Assembly (NCBI GenBank): GCA_003973375.1
Contig: QNYL01000061.1
Location: 1 to 28,137, forward strand
Reading direction: 5' to 3'
Length of the DNA stretch: 28,137 nt
From: Flavobacteriia bacterium
GTDB lineage: Bacteria; Bacteroidota; Bacteroidia; Flavobacteriales; Flavobacteriaceae
The notes beneath the pieces were generated by a model. That model was given only the letters and a program-made list of their open reading frames with translations. It searched no databases and had not been told where the DNA came from. Numbering within the stretch: the first letter of the stretch is position 1; each line of letters starts with the position of its first letter. Shown here one piece after another: positions 1 through 8,223 of this stretch. The position numbers and the translations under genes are program-made.

Positions 1-23
1 CAAATTTTAAATGCTTAACAATT

Positions 24-917
24 ATGAAAAACAAATTTTTATTAATTATTGTTCTATCGGTCTTTGCCGGATTTTATCCGGTAAATTCCCAAAATCTCTC
101 TCCTTATATCAAGGTTGGCGATTCAGGTAAAGATGTGCAGCAAACGGCCGATCAGGTAAACACTGCACTAAAAAGTAAAGGATTTGACATTCTGGGATCT
201 TATCATCCCGAAGGTAAATCAGGTTTTATGGTTATTGCATACACCCGGAAGGATCTTCAGGATGCTGTACTGCAAAAAAAAGACCGTGGGGCTCTTGCTG
301 CTGTTTTAAAAGTTGGGTTAAAAAGCAACGGCAATTCAACCACGATCTCTTATCTAAATCCGGATTATCTGTTCAATGCTTATTTAATGAAAGATTATGA
401 CAAGCATAAGGCAGCACTTCAAAAGGTTGCCGGAGATGTAAAAAGTGCTCTGTCTCCTCTTGGTAATGTGAATAAGCCTTTCGGCGGATCACTTTCGGTA
501 AATAAACTAAGGAAATATCAGTACAAGATGATGATGCCTTATTTTACAGATCCTGTTGAACTGGAAGAATTTGATTCTTTTCAAGAAGGTGTCAGAACGA
601 TTGAAAGGAATCTTTCCGCTAAAAAAGGGAATACAGCTTTGGTTTATAAGTTAAAATTTCCTTCTAAAAAGATTGCTGTTTACGGTATTGCTCTAAAGGA
701 TAAAAGTGATGGCGAAAGGTTCTTTTTACCGATTATTGGCGAAGATCATCTGGCAGCCATGCCTTTTGAGATCATTTTACAGGGAGATACGGCAACCATG
801 CTTCACGGCAGATATCGTATTGCCCTTCATTGGCCGGAACTGTCAATGGGAACTTTTATGAAGATCATGAGTACTCCCGGTTATGTGGAAGATACTTTTG
901 AGGATTTATGTAAGTAA
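24..917 (+). CDS. Secreted DUF302-like protein, function unknown
   Basis: This 297-residue protein starts with a clear signal peptide (lysines at 2 and 4, a hydrophobic core, likely cleavage after about residue 22, before the QNLSPY segment), so it is exported. The segment at about residues 30-130 looks like a DUF302-type alpha/beta domain: an amphipathic helix that includes VNTALKSKGF, then strands, then an SYLNPDYLFNAY segment that resembles the NPxYL region of that family. The second half (about 135-297) is less familiar and may be a second, diverged copy or a family-specific extension. No catalytic motif is visible. It stands alone upstream of a strong hairpin at 953-997 and converges on the endonuclease-family gene. 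The start is the ATG directly before the signal peptide; only 23 bases of upstream sequence are present, so its promoter cannot be judged. The family assignment is tentative. Confidence 0.75.
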   Translation: MKNKFLLIIVLSVFAGFYPVNSQNLSPYIKVGDSGKDVQQTADQVNTALKSKGFDILGSYHPEGKSGFMVIAYTRKDLQDAVLQKKDRGALAAVLKVGLKSNGNSTTISYLNPDYLFNAYLMKDYDKHKAALQKVAGDVKSALSPLGNVNKPFGGSLSVNKLRKYQYKMMMPYFTDPVELEEFDSFQEGVRTIERNLSAKKGNTALVYKLKFPSKKIAVYGIALKDKSDGERFFLPIIGEDHLAAMPFEIILQGDTATMLHGRYRIALHWPELSMGTFMKIMSTPGYVEDTFEDLCK

Positions 918-952
918 AGGCAATTGTTTATGAGGGCTTAATTTTTATTCCA

Positions 953-997
953 TTCACAGGGTGATTCTTAACACTATGAAAAGAATCACCCTGTGAA
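953..997. terminator. 17-bp inverted repeat between convergent genes
   Basis: Positions 953-969 and 981-997 are perfect reverse complements (17 bp) around an 11-base loop, 36 bases after the stop of the DUF302-like gene. No long T-run follows on either strand, so it is not a textbook intrinsic terminator. Its place between converging genes suggests it ends or protects transcripts from one or both sides. Confidence 0.55.
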
Positions 998-1025
998 ATT
1001 ATGTACCTACAACATCAAATCTGCG

Positions 1026-1083
1026 TTAATCAGAAAAATTCACCGCTAAGCTAATATTAAAATTTGTGAATTATCCAGGTTAA
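1026..1083. repeat. Short copy (58 bp) of a TTAA-flanked repeat element
   Basis: The copy starts TTAA-N7-AATTCAC and ends with the inverse (GTGAATT-N7-TTAA). Its left (about 25 bp) and right (about 25 bp) parts match the two ends of the longer element at 14486-14711 almost exactly, joined directly where that copy has about 165 extra bases. It looks like an internally deleted, non-coding mobile element (MITE-like), or the long copy gained an insertion. It lies between two convergent genes. No transposase is present. Confidence 0.6.
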
Positions 1084-1139
1084 CTTATGCAATTTTCGGG
1101 AGATTTAATAAGACTTAATGTTCTCTGTTCCTTAATTGA

Positions 1140-2093
1140 TCAATCTGTTTTTTCAAAATAAGCGCATACCGGAAAATGATCGCTATATCCCCCAACGTAA
1201 CGACCTCCTGAAAAGGTACGCAACGGAGCTCCTTTTGAGCGCCCGTATTTTTCCTGTAAAAAATATTCGTTTATTACTTCGGCATTTTTAAAAAGCAATC
1301 CTTTTTTTGAATTAAAGCTGTTTGAAAGAATAATCTGATCAAAAAGATGCCATTTTCCCTGATGGTATAAACTGCCTTTTCCCTGTCGGTGCAGATCGGA
1401 CATCGGATTAAAAAAATCTGAATGTTCCAGAATTTTTCTTATACTATTACTGTTGGGATCATCGTTAAAATCTCCCATGATCATTATATTCGGGTCAGCA
1501 TCTTCCTCTTTGATCTCGTTAACGATCTTATGTATCAGACCGGCTGCCCTGATCCTTTTATTTTCTGAAAAACGCTTACCTTTATTTCTTGAAGGCCAGT
1601 GATTTATAATGATATGCACCGAATTACCAAAAAGTTTGCCGGAAATAAGTAAAATATCCCGGGTATAATCCCGGTCATGATTCTTATCTTCAAGCATTAA
1701 TGTATAAGTATCAGAATAGGTCAACTCAAAATATTTCTTCTGATAAAGAAAAGCCACATCAATTCCTCTTTCATCCGGCGAATCGTAATGAACAAAATCG
1801 TAATCATAAGCTTTTAAATGATCCGATGCAACCAGATCTTCCAGCACTTTCCTGTTCTCAACCTCTGCCACGCCTAAAAAAATTGGAGGTAACACAGATT
1901 TGTGATTTCCTATCTGAACAATAGCTTTACTCAGATTATGAATTTTAGTCGTGTATTTTCCTTCATCCCACTGCATTTCCCCTTTGGGAGTGAAATCTTT
2001 ATCCAGAGTATATTCATCATGAGTGGTATCAAAAAGGTTCTCCAGATTATAAAAGGCTACTGTAAATAAATCGGAGATATTTTTAAGGGACAT
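1140..2093 (-). CDS. Endonuclease/exonuclease/phosphatase family protein
   Basis: At 317 residues this is a full-length member of the EEP (DNase I-like) metallohydrolase superfamily. Visible motifs are the N-terminal FYNLENLFD (Asn17), VAEVEN (metal-ligand Glu77), NHWPSR (His165), GDFNDDP (Asp208, Asn210) and the C-terminal GYSDHFPV (catalytic Asp305-His306 pair). The complete set implies an active Mg-dependent phosphodiesterase or phosphatase; the substrate (nucleic acid, nucleotide, phospholipid) cannot be told from sequence. No signal peptide is seen, so it is probably cytoplasmic. It is divergent from hflX with a 76-bp gap and converges on the DUF302-like gene. It appears to be a single-gene unit. 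Confidence 0.9.
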   Translation of the reverse strand: MSLKNISDLFTVAFYNLENLFDTTHDEYTLDKDFTPKGEMQWDEGKYTTKIHNLSKAIVQIGNHKSVLPPIFLGVAEVENRKVLEDLVASDHLKAYDYDFVHYDSPDERGIDVAFLYQKKYFELTYSDTYTLMLEDKNHDRDYTRDILLISGKLFGNSVHIIINHWPSRNKGKRFSENKRIRAAGLIHKIVNEIKEEDADPNIMIMGDFNDDPNSNSIRKILEHSDFFNPMSDLHRQGKGSLYHQGKWHLFDQIILSNSFNSKKGLLFKNAEVINEYFLQEKYGRSKGAPLRTFSGGRYVGGYSDHFPVCAYFEKTD

Positions 2094-2157
2094 ACAAAAT
2101 ATTTACTGACGAAAATACAAAATTTTATTTCCTGACATTCAAATGAAACGGTATTTG

Positions 2158-2165
2158 TAAATTTG
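2158..2165 (+). promoter_or_regulatory. Primary-sigma -7 box (TAAATTTG) of hflX
   Basis: A perfect TAnnTTTG box ends 4 bases before the hflX ATG at 2170. If the box sits at about -11 to -4, as described for Bacteroidota promoters, the mRNA would start at or next to the start codon. No clear TTG -33 element lies 17-23 bases upstream, so the promoter may be weak. Confidence 0.5.
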
Positions 2166-2169
2166 CAGC

Positions 2170-3387
2170 ATGATTGAAAAACAAAACGCTAAAATAGAAG
2201 ATGTAGTTCTTATAGGGATCATTACCAAAGATCAGGATGAAGAAAAGGCCAAAGAGTATCTCGATGAACTCGAGTTCCTTACTTTTACTGCAGGAGGTAA
2301 TGCTAAAAAACGTTTTACCCAAAAACTCGAATTCCCCAACCCTAAAACCTTTATCGGTTCCGGAAAGCTCGATGAGGTAAAAAAATATATAGACAATCAT
2401 CATATTGAAACTGCTATTTTTGATGATGAACTGAGTCCGGCACAGCTGCGAAATATTGAAAAAGTACTGGATTGCAAGGTTTTAGACCGAACCAACCTGA
2501 TTCTCGATATTTTTGCACAACGTGCCCAGACCTCTTATGCCCGTACTCAGGTAGAACTGGCCCAATGCCAGTATCTGCTTCCGAGACTGACCCGTTTGTG
2601 GACTCACCTGGAGCGTCAAAAAGGAGGAATTGGATTAAGAGGTCCGGGAGAAACTGAAATAGAGACTGACCGAAGGATCATCCGTGATAAAATATCACTT
2701 TTAAAGAAAAAACTAAAAACCATTGATAAACAAATGGCTGTACAGCGCAAGAACCGGGGAAAAATGGTTCGTGTTGCTTTGGTAGGGTATACCAATGTGG
2801 GAAAATCTACCTTGATGAATGTAATCAGTAAAAGTACGGTCTTCGCCGAAAATAAACTTTTTGCCACACTCGATACCACAGTCAGAAAAGTTGTGATTAA
2901 AAATATCCCTTTTTTAATGACTGATACTGTTGGGTTTATCAGGAAACTGCCCACGCAACTGGTAGAATCTTTCAAATCTACATTAGATGAGGTGCGGGAA
3001 GCGGATCTATTATTGCACATTGTAGATATTTCTCATCCCAATTTTGAAGACCATATTGATTCTGTAAACCAAATACTGGATGAAATTAAAAGTGCCGATA
3101 AGCCTACCCTGATGGTCTTTAATAAGATCGATGCCTATACCAATGAAGTGATCGAGGAAGATGATCTGATTACCGAAAGGAACAAAAAGCATTATACCCT
3201 GAAAGACTGGAAAAGGACCTGGATGCATAAGATGAATGGAGATTGTATTTTTATCTCTGCTTTAAACAAGGAAAACCTGGATGAATTTAAAGACAAGGTT
3301 TTTGAAGAGGTGAAGAAAATTCATATTACCCGTTTTCCGTACAACGATTTTTTATATCAGGAATACGATGAAGAAACGCAGGAATAA
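2170..3387 (+). CDS. hflX: GTPase HflX
   Basis: HflX is a ribosome-associated TRAFAC-class GTPase, known to split stalled or stress-hibernating 70S ribosomes. The 405-residue protein has the HflX-specific N-terminal domain with the glycine-rich GLRGPGETEIETDRR segment (about 152-166), a helical linker, then the G domain: G1 GYTNVGKST (about 206-214), G3 DTVG (about 252-255) and G4 NKID (about 317-320). The C-terminal extension is short, as is usual in Bacteroidota. It is monocistronic: the next gene is convergent, and a bidirectional terminator lies 14 bases after the stop. The start is ATG at 2170, directly after a TAAATTTG promoter box, so the transcript has almost no leader. Confidence 0.97.
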   Translation: MIEKQNAKIEDVVLIGIITKDQDEEKAKEYLDELEFLTFTAGGNAKKRFTQKLEFPNPKTFIGSGKLDEVKKYIDNHHIETAIFDDELSPAQLRNIEKVLDCKVLDRTNLILDIFAQRAQTSYARTQVELAQCQYLLPRLTRLWTHLERQKGGIGLRGPGETEIETDRRIIRDKISLLKKKLKTIDKQMAVQRKNRGKMVRVALVGYTNVGKSTLMNVISKSTVFAENKLFATLDTTVRKVVIKNIPFLMTDTVGFIRKLPTQLVESFKSTLDEVREADLLLHIVDISHPNFEDHIDSVNQILDEIKSADKPTLMVFNKIDAYTNEVIEEDDLITERNKKHYTLKDWKRTWMHKMNGDCIFISALNKENLDEFKDKVFEEVKKIHITRFPYNDFLYQEYDEETQE

Positions 3388-3401
3388 TAAACATCAATAC
3401 C

Positions 3402-3439
3402 AAAAAAAAAGCAGCATTTGAAAAAATGCTGCTTTTTTT
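3402..3439. terminator. Bidirectional intrinsic terminator between hflX and the DUF3078 gene
   Basis: The stem GCAGCATT (3411-3418) pairs with AATGCTGC (3425-3432). It is preceded by an A-run and followed by a T-run, so it can act on both strands: for hflX rightward and for the DUF3078 gene leftward. Confidence 0.85.
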
Positions 3440-3455
3440 ATAATCTGACTGATAT

Positions 3456-4376
3456 TTAATCAAACTTAAAGTTCAGACCAAACAACCAGTACGATTGTAA
3501 TTTATTATCGGTATCAGCCAACTTCAGATCAGGATCGCCAGCCAGCTGATAATTATATGCTTCCTGTTTGTTCTTACGCAAACCAAAATCAAATCCTAAA
3601 CCAAGGTTTTTCCAGATGGTATAAGATAAAGAGTTAGTCCATGTATAATTGGAATAATCTGATGATTTATAGCTTAAGAAAGCAGACAGGTTAGAAACGA
3701 AATTTATATTACCAAAACTTTTGGCATAATCTACAACAACCTTGGCACCAAAAGAAGATTCATAATTATTCTCTGAATTGCTGAAAACAAAATTGTAGTT
3801 CAGCGGATGAATAACCACTACCAGATTCTCCATTGGTGTCCAGGTTCCCCCAATACCAAGATCGAGAAATCCAGGATTGTTAAAATTTTTAGCCAGAGTT
3901 GATCTGTATTCCGCCAAAGCTGAAGCCGCAAATTTCTTAGTTATTCTTCTTCCGTAAAGTGAGGAAAGGGTAAATACATCGGTTGCAACTTTTAAACTAC
4001 TTTCATCGGTAGAATTATCTTTATCATCAAATTTTACCCACCCTATATTTACATTGGCATAATTTTTCCAGAAATATTTGTCTTCAATACGAATAGCATA
4101 AGCATTTACATTGATACCGAAGTTTCCGACAGAAGAATTAGGAGATTCTTTTGAATACCAGTTGTTATAACCTGAAACATTACCTCCAATTGTTCCGAAG
4201 GCCTTGATTCTCCAGCCCGGAAGTCCGTCGATTTCCTTTTGAATTGCATCAGCTTTCGCCTTAAGTTTTGAAATTGAATCGGTTTTTTCTTTTTTTAAGG
4301 CCAGCAGTTCCTCTTTGGTTTGTGCATTGACAAAGGTTATCCCAAAAAGGGCAATAATCATAAATAGTCTTTTCAT
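3456..4376 (-). CDS. DUF3078 family outer-membrane-type protein
   Basis: The 306-residue protein has a signal peptide (cleavage after about residue 18, VNAQ), a short predicted coiled-coil stretch rich in Lys and Glu (about 20-50, KKEKTDSISKLKAKADAIQKEI), then a DUF3078 domain made of alternating aromatic and polar beta strands ending in LFGLNFKFD. This pattern and the terminal aromatic strand suggest a small beta-barrel in the outer membrane. Its function is unknown. It is a single gene with its own TACTTTTG promoter box at 4409-4416 and shares a bidirectional terminator with hflX. In my recollection DUF3078 genes often lie near SUF iron-sulfur genes in Flavobacteriaceae, as here; a functional link is not shown. 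Confidence 0.88.
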   Translation of the reverse strand: MKRLFMIIALFGITFVNAQTKEELLALKKEKTDSISKLKAKADAIQKEIDGLPGWRIKAFGTIGGNVSGYNNWYSKESPNSSVGNFGINVNAYAIRIEDKYFWKNYANVNIGWVKFDDKDNSTDESSLKVATDVFTLSSLYGRRITKKFAASALAEYRSTLAKNFNNPGFLDLGIGGTWTPMENLVVVIHPLNYNFVFSNSENNYESSFGAKVVVDYAKSFGNINFVSNLSAFLSYKSSDYSNYTWTNSLSYTIWKNLGLGFDFGLRKNKQEAYNYQLAGDPDLKLADTDNKLQSYWLFGLNFKFD

Positions 4377-4408
4377 TAGGATAGAATTTAATTTATTAAT
4401 TAAAAATG

Positions 4409-4416
4409 CAAAAGTA
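4409..4416 (-). promoter_or_regulatory. Primary-sigma -7 box (TACTTTTG) of the DUF3078 gene
   Basis: A perfect TAnnTTTG box on the minus strand, 32 bases upstream of the ATG at 4376. The expected transcription start is near 4405. No TTG -33 element is obvious. Confidence 0.55.
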
Positions 4417-4448
4417 ATAAAAAAAATAATCGCATGATAATTATTACA

Positions 4449-4769
4449 CTACAAAAAACCAAGTTCCAATTTGGCTTCTTCACTCATAAGATCCTGACTC
4501 CATGGCGGCTCAAAAGTTATTTCCACCTCAGCGTTACGTACTTCATCAATGCTTTTTATCTTTTCCTCTACTTCAACAGGCAGGGTTTCAACAACAGGGC
4601 AGTTTGGGGAAGTAAGGGTCATTAAGATCTTTACATCATTATTTTCATTTACAAAAACATCATAGATCAGCCCAAGCTCATAAATATCCACAGGAATTTC
4701 CGGATCAAAAATTGTTTTTAGTTTCTCAACTATTTTTACCCCCAGCATTTCCTTATCTACCTTTTCCAT
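4449..4769 (-). CDS. MIP18/DUF59 family iron-sulfur assembly protein (SufT-like)
   Basis: The 106-residue protein is a single DUF59 (MIP18) domain, a family that helps mature iron-sulfur proteins. It shows the FDPEIPVDIYELGLIYDV segment (about 21-38), the TLTSPNCPV motif containing the conserved Cys (about 52-60), and EPPWSQDLMSEEAKLELGF at the C-terminus, which matches the short SUF-associated type common in Bacteroidota. It lies directly downstream of sufE on the same strand (47 bp apart), supporting a role in the SUF pathway. A TATATTTG box near the sufE stop suggests it can also be transcribed alone. No sufBCDS genes are in the window. Confidence 0.92.
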   Translation of the reverse strand: MEKVDKEMLGVKIVEKLKTIFDPEIPVDIYELGLIYDVFVNENNDVKILMTLTSPNCPVVETLPVEVEEKIKSIDEVRNAEVEITFEPPWSQDLMSEEAKLELGFL

Positions 4770-4803
4770 TTCTTTTCTTAATTAAAATGATTCTAAATAA
4801 GTG

Positions 4804-4811
4804 CAAATATA
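4804..4811 (-). promoter_or_regulatory. Primary-sigma -7 box (TATATTTG) of the SufT-like gene
   Basis: A perfect TAnnTTTG box on the minus strand in the 47-bp gap between sufE and the DUF59 gene, predicting a start near 4800 and a leader of about 30 nt. A -33 element would fall inside the sufE 3' end and is not obvious. Confidence 0.45.
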
Positions 4812-4816
4812 ACAAT

Positions 4817-5239
4817 TTAGTTCAATTTTGTTTGAAAAGCGAGTGCATAAAGTTTAAACTGTTTCACCATAGAAACCAGCCCGTTAGCTCTTGTTGGAGA
4901 TAAATGTTCTTTTAAACCAATCTTATCGATAAAATATAATTCGCTGTCGAGAATATCTTTTGGGGTCTGTTCAGAAAAAACCTGCAGCAAGAGGGCGACA
5001 ATTCCTTTGGTCAGAATAGCATCACCATCGGCTTTAAAAATAATCTTATCCCCTTTCAGTTCGGCATAAAGCCAAACTTTCGACTGGCAGCCTCTGATCA
5101 GGTTTTCATCGGTTTTTAATTTTTCATCCATTTCAGGCAATGATTTTCCGAGTTCAATAATGTAGTCATAACGCTCCATCCAGTCTTCAAACATTGAAAA
5201 TTCTTCTATGATCTCGTCTTGTATTTCGTTGATAGTCAT
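4817..5239 (-). CDS. sufE: Cysteine desulfuration protein SufE
   Basis: SufE takes persulfide sulfur from the SufS cysteine desulfurase and passes it to the SufBCD scaffold. The 140-residue length is normal for the family. The acceptor cysteine is Cys51 in the conserved RGCQSKVW motif; the N-terminal helix with FEDWMERYDYIIELGKSLP and the later LSPTRANGL segment are also typical. It is followed on the same strand by the SufT-like DUF59 gene. The start ATG has only an AT-rich 5' region and no perfect TAnnTTTG box close by, so sufE may be transcribed from a weaker or different promoter in the 127-bp gap shared with the divergent PfkB gene. Confidence 0.95.
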   Translation of the reverse strand: MTINEIQDEIIEEFSMFEDWMERYDYIIELGKSLPEMDEKLKTDENLIRGCQSKVWLYAELKGDKIIFKADGDAILTKGIVALLLQVFSEQTPKDILDSELYFIDKIGLKEHLSPTRANGLVSMVKQFKLYALAFQTKLN

Positions 5240-5335
5240 TTATTTATCTTTTTAGTTAAGTATATAAAATTATGTCTTAATCTTTCATTAACACAATTAT
5301 TTTTCCGTATTACAATGAATTCACATTTATAGTAT

Positions 5336-5343
5336 TACTTTTG
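5336..5343 (+). promoter_or_regulatory. Primary-sigma -7 box (TACTTTTG) of the pfkB-purF operon
   Basis: A perfect TAnnTTTG box 23 bases before the ATG at 5367; the expected start is near 5347 with a leader of about 20 nt. A TTG -33 element is not clear. Confidence 0.55.
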
Positions 5344-5366
5344 CAAAAGTAAATAAAACCATTGTA

Positions 5367-6293
5367 ATGAGTAAACTTTTAATTGTTGGCACCGTTGCTT
5401 TTGATGCCATTGAAACACCTTTCGGTAAAACCGATAAAATTTTGGGTGGTGCCGCCACTTTTATTGGCCTTGCCGCTTCTCAGTTTGAAGTAGATACCTC
5501 CATTGTTTCAGTTGTTGGAGGGGATTTTCCTTTGAGCTATCTTGAAATGCTGAACAGCAAAAATATCAAGACGGATGGTGTGGAAATTGTTGAAGAGGGA
5601 AAAACTTTTTTTTGGAAAGGGAAGTACTACAATGATATGAATACACGGGATACCTTGATTACCGAACTGAATGTTCTGGCTGATTTTAATCCTGTGGTTC
5701 CTGATGATTTTAAAGATACTGATTTTTTAATGCTGGGAAATCTGCATCCTACTGTTCAGTTGGAAGTGATCAAACAAATACCTGAACGTCCAAAACTTGT
5801 GGTACTGGATACCATGAACTTCTGGATGGATAATTCATGGGATGAACTGATGGAAGTGATCAAAAAAATAGATGTTATTACCATCAATGATGAGGAAGCC
5901 CGCCAGTTAAGTGGTCAATATTCTCTTGTAAAAGCTGCAAAAAGAATCTATGAAATGGGTCCAAAATATGTGATCATTAAAAAAGGAGAAAACGGCGCTT
6001 TGCTTTTTCACGATGACATGATCTTTTTTGCCCCTGCTTTACCCCTGGAAGAAGTTTTTGATCCAACAGGAGCCGGAGATACTTTTGCAGGAGGATTTAT
6101 AGGCTATCTTGCCAGCACACATGATATTTCTTTTGAAAATATGAAACGTGCCATTATTTACGGTTCTAATCTGGCCTCCTTCAGTGTAGAAAAATTTGGT
6201 ACACGAAGAATGGAAGACCTTTCTAAAAAGGAAGTCCTTGACAGATTACAGGATTTTAAACAATTAACACAATTTGAGATAGACGTTAAATAA
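5367..6293 (+). CDS. PfkB-family sugar/nucleoside kinase
   Basis: This 308-residue protein belongs to the ribokinase/PfkB superfamily. It shows the N-terminal substrate-binding segment LGGAATFIGLAASQF (about 26-40), a second-half TINDEEARQLSG segment, and the C-terminal FDPTGAGDTFAGGF signature (about 231-244) with the catalytic Asp of GAGD. It phosphorylates a hydroxymethyl group on a sugar, nucleoside or related compound using ATP; the substrate is not readable from sequence. It is the first gene of a tight group with amidophosphoribosyltransferase (28-bp gap), so a purine- or ribose-related substrate is a reasonable guess but only an inference from context. Confidence 0.93.
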   Translation: MSKLLIVGTVAFDAIETPFGKTDKILGGAATFIGLAASQFEVDTSIVSVVGGDFPLSYLEMLNSKNIKTDGVEIVEEGKTFFWKGKYYNDMNTRDTLITELNVLADFNPVVPDDFKDTDFLMLGNLHPTVQLEVIKQIPERPKLVVLDTMNFWMDNSWDELMEVIKKIDVITINDEEARQLSGQYSLVKAAKRIYEMGPKYVIIKKGENGALLFHDDMIFFAPALPLEEVFDPTGAGDTFAGGFIGYLASTHDISFENMKRAIIYGSNLASFSVEKFGTRRMEDLSKKEVLDRLQDFKQLTQFEIDVK

Positions 6294-6321
6294 GTCTGTT
6301 AAATCATAATTTATTTTTTCA

Positions 6322-8214
6322 ATGAGTGATGCTATTAAACACGAATGTGGAATTGCCCTGGTTAGATTATTAAAACCACTTGAGTTTTATAAGAAAAAAT
6401 ACGGTACTGCTTTTTATGGCATAAACAAGATGTACCTTTTGATGGAAAAGCAGCATAACCGTGGTCAGGACGGTGCCGGTTTTGCAAGTATTAAATTTGA
6501 TGTAAAACCCGGAACCCGTTTTATGAGCAGGATCCGCTCCAATGATCAGCAGCCTATTCAGAATATTTTCGACAGAATAAATAAAAGGCTGAATACTTTG
6601 CTGGAAGAGAATCCCGATAAGAAAAATGATGTGGAATGGCAACTGAACAATATGCCTTATATAGGGAATATCTATCTCGGACACGTTAGATACGGTACTT
6701 TTGGAAGCAACAGTATTGAAAGTGTACACCCCTTCCTCCGACAAAACAACTGGCAACATAAAAACCTGATCGTTGCAGGGAATTTTAACATGACCAACTC
6801 TCAAGAGTTGCTTGAAGAACTTATCGAACTGGGGCAGCACCCTAAAGAAAATACCGATACTGTTACCATAATGGAAAAAATAGGACATTTTCTGGATGAT
6901 GAGGTTTTAGATCTGTATTACCGTTTTAAAAAAGAAGGCATCAATAAAAGGGAAGCTTCTCCCCTTATTGCCAAACATCTTAATATTGCAAGAATATTAA
7001 AAAGAGCCTCCAGAAACTGGGACGGTGGTTATGCTATGGCCGGACTGTTGGGGCATGGTGATGGTTTTGTGTTTAGGGATCCCAGCGGAATCAGACCTGC
7101 TTTTTATTATAAAAATGATGAGGTTGTAGTAGTTGCTTCGGAAAGACCGGTTATTCAAACTGTTTTCAACGTAAAACTTGAAGATGTAAAAGAACTGGAA
7201 AGAGCTCATGCGCTGATTATTAAAAAAGACGGTAGCACTTCTATTGAGCAGATCAAGGAACAAATGCCCAACAATGCCTGTTCTTTTGAGCGAATTTATT
7301 TTTCCCGCGGAAGCGATGCCGATATTTATACAGAACGTAAAAATCTGGGAAAACTGATCTTTCCAAAAGTGCTGGATTGCATAGACCGAGATATTAAAAA
7401 TACTGTTTTTTCTTATATTCCAAATACAGCAGAAACTTCCTTTATCGGCTTAGCCGACACAGCAAAAGAATACCTCAACAAACACAAGTTAGAAACCATA
7501 CTGAAAGGCAATAAAAACATTTCAGCAAGTGATCTGTCTATTTTGATTTCCGAACGGCCACGTATAGAAAAGATTGCCGTAAAAGATGCCAAACTCAGAA
7601 CCTTTATTACTGATGATACCAGCAGAGATGATCTTGTAGCACATGTTTACGATGTAACCTACGGAGTAGTAAAACCCAATGATAATCTGGTTATTATTGA
7701 TGACAGTGTTGTGAGAGGAACCACCTTGAAAAAGAGTATCATTAAAATATTAGACCGCCTGAATCCCAAAAAGATCGTGGTCGTTTCTTCAGCCCCACAG
7801 ATACGTTATCCTGATTGTTACGGAATTGATATGGCCAATTTGGAAGATTTTATCGCTTTTAAAGCAACTCTGGCTTTATTAAAAGATCACAATAAATACC
7901 ATATTGTGGATGAAGTGTATCAAAAATGTAAGGATAATATCAACAATCCCGATCCGGAAAATTTTGTAAAAGAAATCTATGCTCCTTTTACCGCTGATGA
8001 AATCTCCGACAAAATAGCCGAAATGCTTAAAACGGAAAAGATCAAAGCTGATGTTAAAATTATCTTTCAAACCATTGAAAACTTACATAAAGCGATTCCG
8101 AATCATCCGGGCGACTGGTATTTTACAGGTAATTATCCAACAAAAGGAGGTATGCGTGTGGTGAATAAAGCTTTTATGAACTTTTATGAAGGTAAAAAAG
8201 AAAGAGCCTATTAA
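6322..8214 (+). CDS. purF: Amidophosphoribosyltransferase (long Bacteroidota type)
   Basis: The enzyme makes 5-phosphoribosylamine from PRPP and glutamine, the first step of purine synthesis. At 630 residues it is longer than classical PurF (about 500). The class II glutaminase domain is N-terminal: the nucleophile is Cys9 (KHECGIALVRL), so a short propeptide must be removed; HNRGQDGAGF, GHVRYGTFG and AGNFNMTN follow. The C-terminal half is a type I phosphoribosyltransferase with the PRPP loop IIDDSVVRGTT (about 457-467), preceded by the ACSFERIYFSRGSD segment typical of PurF. The extra length lies between those parts and at the C-terminus. It is in a probable operon with the PfkB kinase upstream and a lipoprotein 9 bp downstream. 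Some Bacteroidota carry a second, shorter PurF; if so, this copy might have a specialised role. Confidence 0.9.
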   Translation: MSDAIKHECGIALVRLLKPLEFYKKKYGTAFYGINKMYLLMEKQHNRGQDGAGFASIKFDVKPGTRFMSRIRSNDQQPIQNIFDRINKRLNTLLEENPDKKNDVEWQLNNMPYIGNIYLGHVRYGTFGSNSIESVHPFLRQNNWQHKNLIVAGNFNMTNSQELLEELIELGQHPKENTDTVTIMEKIGHFLDDEVLDLYYRFKKEGINKREASPLIAKHLNIARILKRASRNWDGGYAMAGLLGHGDGFVFRDPSGIRPAFYYKNDEVVVVASERPVIQTVFNVKLEDVKELERAHALIIKKDGSTSIEQIKEQMPNNACSFERIYFSRGSDADIYTERKNLGKLIFPKVLDCIDRDIKNTVFSYIPNTAETSFIGLADTAKEYLNKHKLETILKGNKNISASDLSILISERPRIEKIAVKDAKLRTFITDDTSRDDLVAHVYDVTYGVVKPNDNLVIIDDSVVRGTTLKKSIIKILDRLNPKKIVVVSSAPQIRYPDCYGIDMANLEDFIAFKATLALLKDHNKYHIVDEVYQKCKDNINNPDPENFVKEIYAPFTADEISDKIAEMLKTEKIKADVKIIFQTIENLHKAIPNHPGDWYFTGNYPTKGGMRVVNKAFMNFYEGKKERAY

Positions 8215-8223
8215 TATTTAAAA

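Noticed and set aside
2616..3020. 134-codon minus-strand open frame inside hflX
   Set aside because: It lies wholly opposite the conserved G domain of HflX, shows no recognisable domain and is low in complexity; a shadow of the real gene.
6370..6888. 172-codon minus-strand open frame inside purF
   Set aside because: Entirely antisense to the conserved glutaminase domain and without a recognisable motif.
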